This document shows, piece after piece, positions 12,391-23,400 of a stretch of 64,000 nt of DNA. Location of the stretch: positions 114,723,309-114,787,308 of the forward strand of contig OX638368.1 in NCBI GenBank assembly GCA_951812925.1, given 5' to 3'. The position numbers and the translations under genes were made by a program. This stretch comes from Calliopum simillimum (taxonomy: Eukaryota; Arthropoda; Insecta; Diptera; Lauxaniidae). Each line of letters opens with the position of its first letter. The first letter of the stretch is position 1. Below the pieces are notes generated by a model. It did no database searches and had not been told where the DNA came from. It saw only the letters and a program-made list of their open reading frames with translations.

Positions 12391-12680
12391 GCCGGCGGAG
12401 CACCCAACAGCAAGACCAACTCACTCACCAGCAAAGATGTTAAATGTGAAGATATGGATGATACTACAACATATCCTTGAAAATCGCTGTATGAACTGGA
12501 TATTCTATGGTGATTTCCTTGTAAAGATGTCTTGTACTACCGGCGGAGCACCCAACAGCAAGATCAACTCACTCACCAGCAAAGATGTTAGATGTGGAGA
12601 TATGGATGATACTTCAACTTATCCTTGAAAATCGCTGTATTAACTGGATGTTCTACGGGGATTTCGTTGTAATTATGGTT
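12391..12680 (-). repeat. 148-bp tandem duplication in LINE 5' UTR
   Basis: Two direct copies begin at about 12391 and 12539, each opening with CCGGCGGAGCACCCAACAGC and continuing in parallel for about 140 bp with about 10 percent differences. They lie upstream of ORF1 of the minus-strand LINE, where repeated 5' UTR units could act as internal promoter or regulatory repeats. Function is inferred from position only. Confidence 0.8.
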
Positions 12681-12890
12681 GATAAATGCAGAAATTTTAA
12701 TATTTTTAATAGACCACAAATTGACAGCTGTTCTTTCTACCAGTGTTACCATTTTTGATGATAAATATTCGCATTTTCATCATTAGGCCAGAAATATATA
12801 TAGCAGCCCACGTACATTGCAACTTTATTCTGTTTTCTTTTGTGTTGTTAAAAACAATTTTATTGTAAAAATTAGTTTTCGTATTTAAAA

Positions 12891-14836
12891 ATGGCTTTAG
12901 CTAATGTTTTAACGCTAAGTCAAATTGCTGGCCATGTCATCCTGCTGATACTTTCATTATGCCTCATAGTGCCACTCGCGATTTATTCACGTGAATTCAG
13001 GTAACAACGCAATTTTTAAAAGGAAATGTCTACACGCGAAAACTCAATTTAGCGTACGCGAAATCCAGTGAAGATTTTTCCCCCGGGGAACTTAATTAAT
13101 TTATGTACTGATCCGCGGCCAAAGCCCGCCACGAAGCCGGTGTTGGATGTATAACGGGTTTGAATCCTGAGCTGCGGCCGCAGGCCGCCCACTTACCCCT
13201 ACTTTTATGTAAAATTACTGTTGTAACGAAGCTGCGTCCCGGGGGAGAAAACTTCACAGGATTTCGCGTACGCTTATTGAGTTTTCGCGTACGCGAGTCC
13301 CCCCGTATAGACAGACTCTTTTTAAAATGAGTAGGCATGTAGTGAAAAATATAACATTTATTGGATATTTAGTGGACACTGCATTCTCTTTGCAACTGGC
13401 AATTGGCGTGAGGAAGACGGAATGTTCGATGTAAGTTGGGCATCGCCAGGTTTCTGTAATTTTCCTCTTATCACTGGCATTTTCCTATTTTTGGTATCCA
13501 TTGTACAAATATATCGGTAAGTGTAATACAATTTATGTGCCTTAGTGTCCATTTCAATTCTTGTATTGTTCTTCTAAGTTATGCTCGCATGAAGGAAGAA
13601 GCTTCGTTCTTATCGCTGTTCATTGATGTTGTACTTGGAATCTGGATGTTGGCTATGTCCATACTATCAGCTATAATAATTACTTTGGGCTTTATTGTTT
13701 GGTGTGATGCTATGACAGAACGTTTTCCTTCATGCGAAATCTCTGCCGGACAAAAAATTATACATGGTGATACAGATAAAATCGATACCTCTGGATTTTA
13801 TATGGAAATGGGTACCGCTCAGGTAACTTTGGCATTTTGTGTTTTTTTTTTTATAATCAAAGCTCTCGAAAATACTCTGCTGGATGGTGAGTTGATAGTC
13901 TGAACCAAAAACATGTAAGGCTCAGTTTAGAAGTGATTTTAGAATCCATTTTTCCGATGTCCCCCTGAATTCCGCCCGGTTTTGCCCATTCACATGGAAA
14001 AGCTGTGCTAGATTTTGAGTTGGAGGATAATGAAGTAAACAGTGTGAAAGTGTTGTTTGGTAGTTCTTTTGGGTTCATAGCGGATTTAAATTATTTGATC
14101 AATTTTCACTATCCCGAGATGTGATTTTCATAAATACACTTATTGGTTGGCTAAGATTTATCGCTGTTCCGTGGCGAGTCGATGCCGCCTTAAAAGCATC
14201 TTGTCCAAATTTCTTTTGAAATCTTAAAGCGTCTGACCCAGAGTGGGCGGCTCCCAGGTCAGCGTCTGTTTCAGAGTGGGCGGCTTAAATGGAAAGTGTA
14301 TTCGGCCACTCTTAAGGTGCAGGAAGCATTCATAGTTAGGATTGGTTCTCCTTTAATCGGAACCAATATTGTTCGTCGAAATTTAAAATTCCAAGAATCG
14401 AGAAAGTCGTCGCAAGAGATAAATCTGATCGTAAAGGATCGTGACAAATGGAAACATTTCATTTTGGCTCTATGCTCCTCCTAGGAGCTAAAGGAGAATA
14501 CATATATACTTAAACTATAACGCTTAAAAGAATGATAAAACCGTTGTATTGTCTCTTTAAACTGAAATTGAAAAGGTCAAATTTCGGCCAATTGCCGAAC
14601 TCCAATACTTATCCCTTCAAATTTTTATTTTTTTACAGTTTGGAGCTTGGGGTTCTTTTGCAATATCTGTTGGAGTTGGTGTAATTGCTTTATTGAAGCT
14701 CATCAACAATCATCAAGTACGCAATATTAAGGTATCAATGTACTTAGAACGTCAGCGCTTGGTCAATCAACATCAGCAACAAATGGATGGACGATCAACG
14801 CCTCCAAATGCTTCAGATTCAGATAAAGAGAAATAA
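12891..14836 (+). CDS. TMEM179: Transmembrane protein 179 ortholog, four exons
   Basis: Four exons with GT-AG borders: 12891-13000, 13373-13516, 13579-13822 and 14639-14836, giving 231 codons, close to the length of animal TMEM179. The protein opens MALANVLTLSQIAGHVILLI, has SGHCILFATGNW in the first loop, and four hydrophobic segments (residues about 10-32, 62-82, 105-128 and 168-185). It is an integral membrane protein of unknown molecular function. The tail is polar and rich in Gln/Ser/Asp. Intron 1 contains a MITE and intron 3 a LINE relic. The mariner ends 78 bp before the start codon, so the promoter region has been displaced or replaced. A polyadenylation signal lies at 15024-15029. 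Confidence 0.9.
13013..13328. mobile_element. MITE in TMEM179 intron 1
   Basis: Both ends carry the inverted sequence containing GCGAAAACTCAATTTAGCGT and CGCGAAATCCAGTGAAG (left about 13035-13075, reverse complement at about 13245-13300). They are bounded by TTTTTAAAA on both sides. The interior is GC-rich, with NotI-like GCGGCCGC, unlike the surrounding DNA. It has no coding capacity, so it is a non-autonomous inverted-repeat element. Confidence 0.75.
14215..14520 (+). mobile_element. LINE 3'-end relic in TMEM179 intron 3
   Basis: The reading 14296-14484 ends with VKDRDKWKHFILALCSS and a stop, resembling the C-terminus of LINE RT proteins of the type at 1-1149. A similar 3' end recurs at 46258-46365 and shares GGATCGTGACAAATGGA and ATGCTCCTCCTAGGAG. 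Just upstream, GCGTCTG...CAGAGTGGGCGGCT occurs twice in tandem (about 14229 and 14262). Confidence 0.6.
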
Positions 14837-15023
14837 TCGAAATTCAAAACTATAAATGCATAGTACATAAATAGAAGGTGGAAAAAATTTTTTTAATACA
14901 TAGTCCTTAAAAAGAAAAAAAATATTAAGTTTCATTAATGTTATGCACACTTGTATGTATGTATATGCTATATAATAATTGTATTTAAAATTTTGTGATA
15001 TTAAGAAATCATTATATGTATGT

Positions 15024-15029
15024 AATAAA
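15024..15029 (+). terminator. Polyadenylation signal of TMEM179
   Basis: AATAAA lies 188 bp after the TMEM179 stop codon; it is the first such hexamer on the plus strand there. Confidence 0.6.
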
Positions 15030-15855
15030 GTACTAATCAAATGTTCAATGTTTTACTTTAAATACGGGACAGTCCACGCTTGCAAGCAATTGCAATTAAA
15101 ATTAGATCATTCGGTTTTATTTTTGTGCATGTATACAAAAAAACTTTAAAGCAAACAAGTCTTTAGCTTGGTAAATGGCATTTATTTTTTTATGAAATCG
15201 AGTACAATGTTTAATATTTCTTTTTTTAAATATTAGCAATACCATAAAAATAATTAAAAGCTAAAACTGCGCAATAATAAACTCTAACGAATATGTTAAT
15301 AATAACTTTACTATTTCAAATATTAATTAAAAACGTACGAGTAAGCAAGCAGCTAATTGATTAACAACAAATAAGTTAAACCATTCTTCCACGCTAATTG
15401 ATTAATAGTTGTAGAGTAAAGTGTAATATAGATTATAGTAATATAGATAGTTAATGTAAATAACTGCATACAAATATTTGGCAGTTTATTTATGTTCATA
15501 ATTTTTTTTATTAAGAGTTATTTAAATTATTTACTTTCTATGGATTAACGAAATGTGTTAAAATGCATGTTGCTCGCGTAGTCGTAAGAATTTGACATTT
15601 TGAGAAAATTTAGATGGCCAGTTAAATTTAGCTTTATGAATTGCATATTTGTTTGAATGAAGTTAAAACAAGACACAAATACAAATTATAGGAACTGACA
15701 TATCATTCAAGTTCGAAAATATATATGTAATTTTGTTAAACTACCTACTGTGAGGTTTTCAATGATTCAGTTCCACGATGATTTCATGCTTTTGTTTTGC
15801 TTCATTGATTTTTATTGGAAAGATCCTTCTTGAACTGATATGGATTTGCGTACAA
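15030..15855. other. AT-rich intergenic stretch
   Basis: I see no ORF with family resemblance and no clear repeat; probably downstream flank of TMEM179. Confidence 0.4.
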
Positions 15856-16466
15856 CCCAACAAACAATTTTATAACCTTTACAATTTAACGCTTGGAAAA
15901 AGATAATTTCCAAATGTTTTCATAACCAATTTCCAAACGTTTGAAAAATGTTTATTTTTTAGAATTTTCACAATTGATTTATAAGGTTAAAGTAAACAAT
16001 TAGAAAATGTTTATTTCCATATGTTTTCGTCGTCGTTTTTCAAACTTAAGAAAACTGCTTTATTTTATTATTTCAAGGTATTTGAAACATAACTAGCACG
16101 TTAGATCAGTTGGTAAGATTGTCGACTCATAACTTCGAGGTCATAGTGTCGATTCTCAGTAAACATATTTTTTTATTTTTTGAAAATGTCTTTTAATAAA
16201 CATAAAAAACACTAACAAAATGTTTATAAAAAAATTTTTAAAACATTTTAAAAATATTATATAAGCACATTGGAAAGTATTGATAAAAACATTTATAATA
16301 AGCTTTTTCCAAATGTTTTTTATAAGCTTACTATGAAGGGTCCATTTTCGATTATAATACAATTTAAAATCAACAATTTGCAAACATTGCAAGTTAATTT
16401 CCAAACCAAATGTTTGCTACAATAAGCTTATAATAAGTTGTTTTCCAAACGTTTTTGTTTGTTGGG
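15856..16466. mobile_element. Inverted-repeat element with tRNA-like insert
   Basis: The ends are CCCAACAAACAATTTT at 15856 and the reverse complement, ending GTTTGTTGGG, at 16466. The interior is built of repeated TTTCCAAATGTTTT-like segments in both orientations. At about 16092-16160 it contains a tRNA-like segment: an A-box-like TTAGATCAGTTGGTAAGA, a CAT anticodon-like loop (GACTCATAACTTC) and a B-box-like GTGTCGATTCTC. The tRNA-like part is degenerate in its acceptor stem and unlikely to be a working tRNA. Confidence 0.65.
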
Positions 16467-17425
16467 AATTAGTTCCACATTGTCTACAAATTATCTACAT
16501 GATTTGCGATATCATTAACTGAGGTCAAGTTTTTGATAGACATTGTTTTCCAGATCTATTTTCTTTTTCAGGGTTCAACAAATCACACTAAGGTGCGATA
16601 TGTTTATTTGAACATTAACTGAAACATTCACGTTAAACCAACCGACCCTTAATCAGATTTGCTTAAAACATTTTTTTTTTTTTACACCAAGTGTCTGAAA
16701 CAAAATAAATATGTCATTAAATACAGATTTCATATATCTAAAAAGATAGCCCAAGTGACCGCACAAAATTAGATAAAAAAAGCCAAGTAAAACGTATGCT
16801 TAACAATAATGTGGCGCTCATATAATGATTAAAATTTTTAATTTAAGTAAAATTAACTTATATACTTCGGTATGTTTAAATGTGTATTTTCGTCATTACC
16901 TTTTAACCGACCAACCTCACTTCTCTAAAAAATAGTGACGTTTATTATGTTTTATGGATCAAATCTAAAAAGTAATCCCTCTAATTCTGTATCTCGAAAC
17001 AAGTGAGTGAGTGATTTTCAAATTCTTTTGCCTTACCATGAATTGACAGTTTTCTTAACAAATTTTATTATCTAAGTTCTTGATTCACTTGAATTAATCT
17101 ATACTTTTTAATTAAGAGCCTTAGCATTGAACGCGAGTCGGTAAAATTCGTCAGAAAAACTAAACGAATCTGCAAGATTGCATATTTCATATGTTTACAT
17201 TACATCTTTTAAGCCTAATTTTGACATATTTAACTCTAGCAATAGCTTTTATGTGCATTAATTTTCGGAGATGCGGGTTGGTATGTTTAAAAAATAACGA
17301 CCGTTGTATTTTTTAGCTTATTATAATTTACGTATATTTTTTCAGCTTTCTACTTCATTTTCACATAAAACTAAACTTGTATTGTTTTATTACGAATCTT
17401 CTATAAGCGTATCGAAACACGTGCA
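16467..17425. other. Intergenic region between converging genes
   Basis: It lies between TMEM179 (+) and the 3' end of UBASH3 (-). No supported gene. TTTATT near 17062 could serve as the minus-strand polyadenylation signal of UBASH3, but this is weak. Confidence 0.35.
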
Positions 17426-20400
17426 CTATGTGGCAGTCAATGCATTCCATTCAAATCGTGGATTTTTGGAATGTGTCACTGGCAAACATTCTGGTTCAAC
17501 GAGCTGCCATTCGCCATTTATTTCCTCAACAGTAGCCAGACTGCAGTATGGAATTTTATGTATTACCTGACGCAATTCATTAGTTGAACGGGGAGCTTCC
17601 CCTAGTAGCTGACGTGTGCATGTATCCAGCGTTGTAGCATGTGCTACTATGAAAATGTTGCCCTCTAAATATTAAAAAGATTTAGTTTTATTTAGTATTG
17701 CTAAAACATGTATTGTGACTGGGAGCCTGCTCAAGGCATAATTTTATAATGAACTGAAGTATTTGATACAAGAAATTCAAGATTCAAATCTTCACTAAAC
17801 ACTTATTTAATTTTGACACTGCAGTGCACTGTCTTGTTTAATCAGTGTCAAAAAGAAAACCTGTTTCTAACAAATACTTCAGTGTACTGTATGTGATACA
17901 AACAATTACTTCAGGTCAGTGTAAAACGTGCGAGTAGAAAACGTTATTGAAACTTATGATATACTAACACTTGCAAGTTGCAACGAATTGGAAACACAGC
18001 ATTGTAGTAGCTTTCATACATTTTTGCGATAGAGAGAGAGTGTAAACAAAAAAGAGGCACAATAAGACAGCGCAAAATAACTTTTGTCACAAAAGAAGCA
18101 TTTTGTAGTACACACTATAACTATTGTACACTAAACTGAAGCAACTGAAATAAGACAGTTCTGTTTAGTATTTCTTTTTTCTACTTTTAAATTCAATATT
18201 GTCAAGATATTTGGACGCAACACTGAACTCAAGTATACAAGTCATAACGTATCCTAAAACGTAATATCTTAAACCTCCAACAAGAAGTCTTGTGCAGACC
18301 CCTAATAGTAACTTACGTGTGTTCGCAATGATTTTACGCAATACTTCATAGTTGCGGGTATAGAACTCTTCTGAAGTTTCTTTTATACTTTCATTTAAGT
18401 TTGCAACGTTTACAAGTGGCGTATAATCCACATCTATGTTATAATTAGCATCAAGCAATTCTTCTTTGGTACACCAATCTGGTACACCATCTGGATACCA
18501 AGCCATCCACTCGAAAAGACCGGGTTCGAGTTTAATTTTATGTTTCTCTCCGCCCAGTTTAAGACCTAAAAGATACAGTTAACAAATAAGTTAAACAGTG
18601 TAATCGAAAGAAAGGTAATTGGCGCTATTTCTTAAAAAATATGGCACTTAATAAATAAATAAAAAATTGTAAAAGCTTAAAGTACAAAGTGATCGTTAAT
18701 TACCATTTAGAGCACTTGTACAAGTCTGAACACAACGATATGATGGAGAACAAAAAACATGATTTATTTGTATTCCGGCATCGGATAAAGCCTCTCCTAT
18801 GAGCTTTGCTTGATACAAACCAATATTTGTTAGTGGTGAGTCATTTTGCCAGCCCTCTGGACAGTTTTTTCTTTATAAATATAAAAATTAATTATTATGG
18901 TTTAACTTTTTGCATTTTTGAATACACAGAAAATATTGTTTTCTCAAATTTTAAAAATGTACTACTCAAAGGCAATAAAAACAGCTTAATATCTCAAAAC
19001 ATTCGAAATCGCAAAGGCTCATTTTGATAACACCGCATATATTCATTGCCAATTTATTAAAAAAAAAAAAAAAATTAAGCTTAGATACCTTTTTGGCAGT
19101 ATTTTTGGCATATTTAAATCCTTGCGTACATAATTGTTAAACTCATCAAAACAATATGGAATCCAAGTGCCAAAAGTAAAATCTACACGCTCGCCATGGC
19201 GCATTATAAGCACTTTACGGTTTTTCGACTGTATTGATGCTGATGCCGCATGTGAATTGTCAGAGTTTATGCTGAGAGTATCCGATGCAGTAGCTGCCAT
19301 TGCAATTGCGGGCTCAACCATTATTTCTGGTTGTTGTTGAGGCTGTTGCTGTTGCCTATTTGATGCATTCATTATGTTATTGCTGTTAGTATTTGTAATT
19401 TCAATTGTAGGCGGCGCTGTTTGGTAAAATTTGATACCGTTATTGTTATGTGAAGTTTTTATTCCTGCCGATGGTATGGCATCCAAACAAGGTTGCAATG
19501 TCTTACGTAAAAATTTATCAATGGCCTGTTCGGATTCTTCGGTGATGGAAGAACCTTCAATTATATCAGAGCGTAAGCCCTCAACTGAAATTAAAAGTAA
19601 AAAGGTTAATAAATAATGAGCGTAGTCAATTGTTGTAGATTTGTTTGAAACCAACAAATTATAATATACGGAGGGACTAAGAAAAGTTTATATTTGATTT
19701 TAAATTTTTTAGAAAAATCGATTGCAATGAAGACGAAAAAACGCAAAATAACTGATGAAAGGTCTAAAGAAATTCCGCCACTAACACAGTAAGAAATTTA
19801 CTGCTTTCGGCGTCAATTCAAGCCAGTGGTTTCAAAGGGGTCAGAATGGAAATTTTTCCGTAGAGGACGAGCCACGAAAAGGTTGACCGAAATCTTGAAC
19901 CGATGACAGAAATGTGGCTAAGCTTGACGAAGATCCACGATTGACACAAGAAATGATTGCTGATGATTTGGGATTAAGTGCCATGGCTGTGTCACGAATA
20001 TATCATCTGCAGTAAACAAAGAAATCTGATCGATGGGTTCCACGATCTTTAAATGAGTTGCAACATAAAGCCTTTTTTCGATACCCCATAGGATGGTGAG
20101 GAAAATGAAATAAAAAAATTTATCAAAATAGGTGATACATAGCCATGTTCTAAAATTTTAGGTGTTCTACTTAGATGATTTGGCATGTGAATTGTGATTC
20201 TTTTCGATATCCCCTTAATGTGTTACCGTAACACCTTAAAACAACAGGTGATGGAGCTTGGTGTTATAAGTACAACCCAGAAACCAAACGACAGTCTATG
20301 TTATGGAGACAACAACAAAAATCAGCAACAAAAGCGATGTCTATTTACTTCAACAGAGCAAGAATTAAAGCTACTATTCCCCTGAATACCGGACAGACAG

Positions 20401-23400
20401 TAACTGCGAAATAGTATGCTAAAGACTGCTTACCAAAAAAAAATAAATAAATTGTTGGAAAACCAAAAGGAACACCTTTTAACAAAAACAAATTCCCCCA
20501 GCACCACATTCTCCGTATCTGGTTATTTCTAAAAATTTAAAAAAAAAAGAGGAAAAGCCTTCAGTAACGCAGAAATCGAGAAGCTCCAAAAACACGATGT
20601 TGAGCATTGCTTTTATAAGTGGATTTGCAGGCTAAAAAAGTGTATTTAAATTAATGGCGACTATGCAGAGTAGATAAAAAAGGATGAGGATTAAAAATAA
20701 ATAAACAAAAATATTTTTCCTGTTTTTCTTCCAACCAACTCAGCGAACTTTTGTTAGTCCCCTCTTATACATATACATATATTAGCACTCACTATGTTGC
20801 AATTCTTTATGACGATCTTCTTGATCTATTGAAATACTGCGTCCATCAACAATATCAATTTCCTCTCCAGATGTCAATGATGACGTAATAGATTTTGATA
20901 ATTGTACTACTCTGTGCATAGTCCATGCATCTGACTCAGCAGTGCGTTCTGTGTAATTTACTGGTAAATGTCCAGTACTACCAGTTAGCCAAGATATACC
21001 TTCAGCCCAGCCGTCACATGAATTATCAACAGCCTCACTATTCAAATAAATAAAATCACCAATACGTAATTCCAATTCATCAATCTCATGTGGACTATGC
21101 GGGTAAACGACTTTTTGCACCTACATTATTGAAAAAACAGTAGAAGGAAAAAATTTATAGAATTTAATTCAAGTAAAACTAATTTAATTATATATACTTG
21201 TTTAGTAGCTAGTCTAGGATCACGTGAGTACAAGCGTAGTTCCCAACTAGATGCACAGGATGGATCTAATGATTCCACTAATGTTTTCAGTGCATTAAAT
21301 TGAGTCTGCGGAAATTGATACGCTAAAGTCAGATGAAGTGATTTTACGTGCGGCTCCAATGAAATCGCTAAAAATAAACACAAAACAAAGAGTGGAACAC
21401 ATAAAACACCGAGCAATTTCAATACAAATGACAGGCAAAGAAGAAACAACGGAAAGATCAAAAATGCGTAAAATAGAAAAACATGCCAAAAATAACGATA
21501 CATTCTAAACGTAAGATTAATTTAAATTCAACGACATTTGAAAAGCTGTGATGGAAATAAACTGGAAATCAGTTAGTGTTAAGTAAATAACAATCAGAGA
21601 GTGTACAAAATTTTTATATTAGTGCAACTTGATCAAGAATTTATATAGTGTGCATTAAAAACTCAATTCAATTTTACATAAAAATTGTTTTAGTATAATA
21701 ATAGTTCATCTAATAGTTTATCTACTTAATAATAATTTACATTTAAATATACCTAAATACCCTGCAGTAAAAATATGAGACAATTTACAAAATATACTAG
21801 TTCACAGTTAGTACTAGCCCGAAACTAGTGAAAAAGGGATGCAGTGAGGGCCAGTTTGATATCAGTTTGTAGGGGCAAATAAATTTGAACAGTAACAAGA
21901 ACAAAATACAATTTTAAAATATTGTTTGTAGACTTTTTGGTCGATTAGTTCTGGTGCAATAAAATAAAACAAATTTTATTCATTGCGTTTCTCCGACGTT
22001 TCGACGTTCATTGGCGTCATTCTCAAGGAGACTACATTTAATGATAAAATTTTCCTTTTTCCTTTGGAAAAAAAACGTAATTAATGAATTCATTTTTGTT
22101 TATGTTGTTATGAATGTAATTTAACTTTATTTAATTTATTTTAAGAAAATATAAACTCAAATCAACAAAAAGAAATATTACCATAGGTTGACTACACACG
22201 AAACCACTGGTTGAAGACTAGTTGTTAAACGATTACTTCACACTATAACTTGCCCCGGACTGACGTAAATGTAATGCAGAAGGGGACAATTGAAATTTCG
22301 TAGGACATCAACACACAAAAAAGAACAGTTGCTTGTATGCAAAAGGGATTAAAGTCGGACTAGTACTGGTTGGTAGTGAGCAAGTTAATGAAGTACACTT
22401 GAACTAGTCCGTTTGCCTCCAGGGTACGTACATATATTATAAGAGTGTAAGAAAAAATTTAAAAAAATCTATTTGACTTTTTACATATGGAAATTTCATT
22501 ATAATTTTCAAAATAGGATTTCTCAAAAGCGGCCTGATGGATTTTTTAATTTTTTTTTTTCCTAACTCTTAAACGGTAAATTATTTTGATTCTCCATAAA
22601 AGAGATCCTTGCACTTTTTATCGTGTGACTCACTCGCGATTTCAAAATTAACACAATTGTATAGGACTGGTGACAAACATGAACCTTCAGTTCAGCCAGT
22701 GGTAATTGGCGGTAATTAAAAGAAAATAAATTTACGTACAGAAGAACAATGTACCGAAATATGAAGACAACTGAATTCTTCAAACAATACTTAGCGAATA
22801 ACCGATAAGAACACTTTTTAAGCAATTACACCTATGAATGAACTAAACTTTTTGATATAAACTTATGTATAAAAAAAGTTTTTATAGCCATTACTTCACA
22901 ATATTCTAACGCACTTCTAATGCAGATGTGGCGCAGCTTGAAATTCGATTTGAATAACTTTGTGGTTCAAACTTATGTTATTTTCTATTGTATTTGTTAT
23001 TAGATTTTTTTAATAACATAGGTTTGTTGTTGAGATAAAAAAGTTAAATGATGTTTCCATAGCTTTTTTTTTTTGTTAATTTGCAGTCGCCGATTCGGAA
23101 TCTTTCAATCATTTTTCTCTATTAGGATTATACGATGCCGTTGGCACTTCCTGGATGTACGCCATATGTCTGAAAATAGTGTTTTCTTCACTTTAAAGTA
23201 AGTATAACTCAGATCACAGACCTGATAAAGAAAAATGGTTGACAGATTCGGAATCAGCGACTGCAAAAAAATTGTTGTATATATCTTCTTTGTATTCAAA
23301 AAAATCATTGTATATATCTTTTTCCATCAATAAAATTATTGCATATATCTTCTTTCGCAGTGTAATTAGCGAAAGATTTATCTTAACTTGCATTATAGCA

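Larger units (their letters stand above)
7514..12680 (-). mobile_element. CR1/Jockey-type LINE, apparently complete
   Basis: This minus-strand non-LTR element has two uninterrupted ORFs: ORF1 at 12097-10847 and ORF2 at 10664-7833. There is no RNase H. The 3' end (left) is not poly-A but a short tandem repeat, TTTGATTTGATTTGATTTA at about 7516-7534, as in CR1-like elements that end in microsatellites. The 5' UTR (right, about 12100-12680) holds two copies of a 148-bp repeat. It sits inside the mariner, so it is younger than the mariner. The 5' boundary is approximate and I see no convincing target-site duplication. Confidence 0.85.
6301..12812 (+). mobile_element. mariner element split by a LINE insertion
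   Basis: The two ends are a 29-bp inverted repeat: 6301-6329 begins CGTAGGCTGCTATATATATT, and 12784-12812 is its reverse complement with one mismatch. Both ends are flanked by TA (6299-6300 and 12813-12814), the target duplication of mariner/Tc1 elements. The transposase ORF begins at 6476. At about 7514 the mariner is interrupted by a CR1/Jockey-type LINE on the opposite strand, and it resumes at about 12670. Without the LINE the mariner would be roughly 1.3 kb, the usual size. The right end lies 78 bp before the TMEM179 start codon. Confidence 0.92.

Noticed and set aside
21368..21503. In-frame hydrophobic extension upstream of UBASH3 exon 4 (ATG at 21503)
   Set aside because: It is the polypyrimidine-rich end of the intron read as codons; the splice acceptor at 21369-21368 joins exon 3 in phase, and the composition is that of AT-rich intron.
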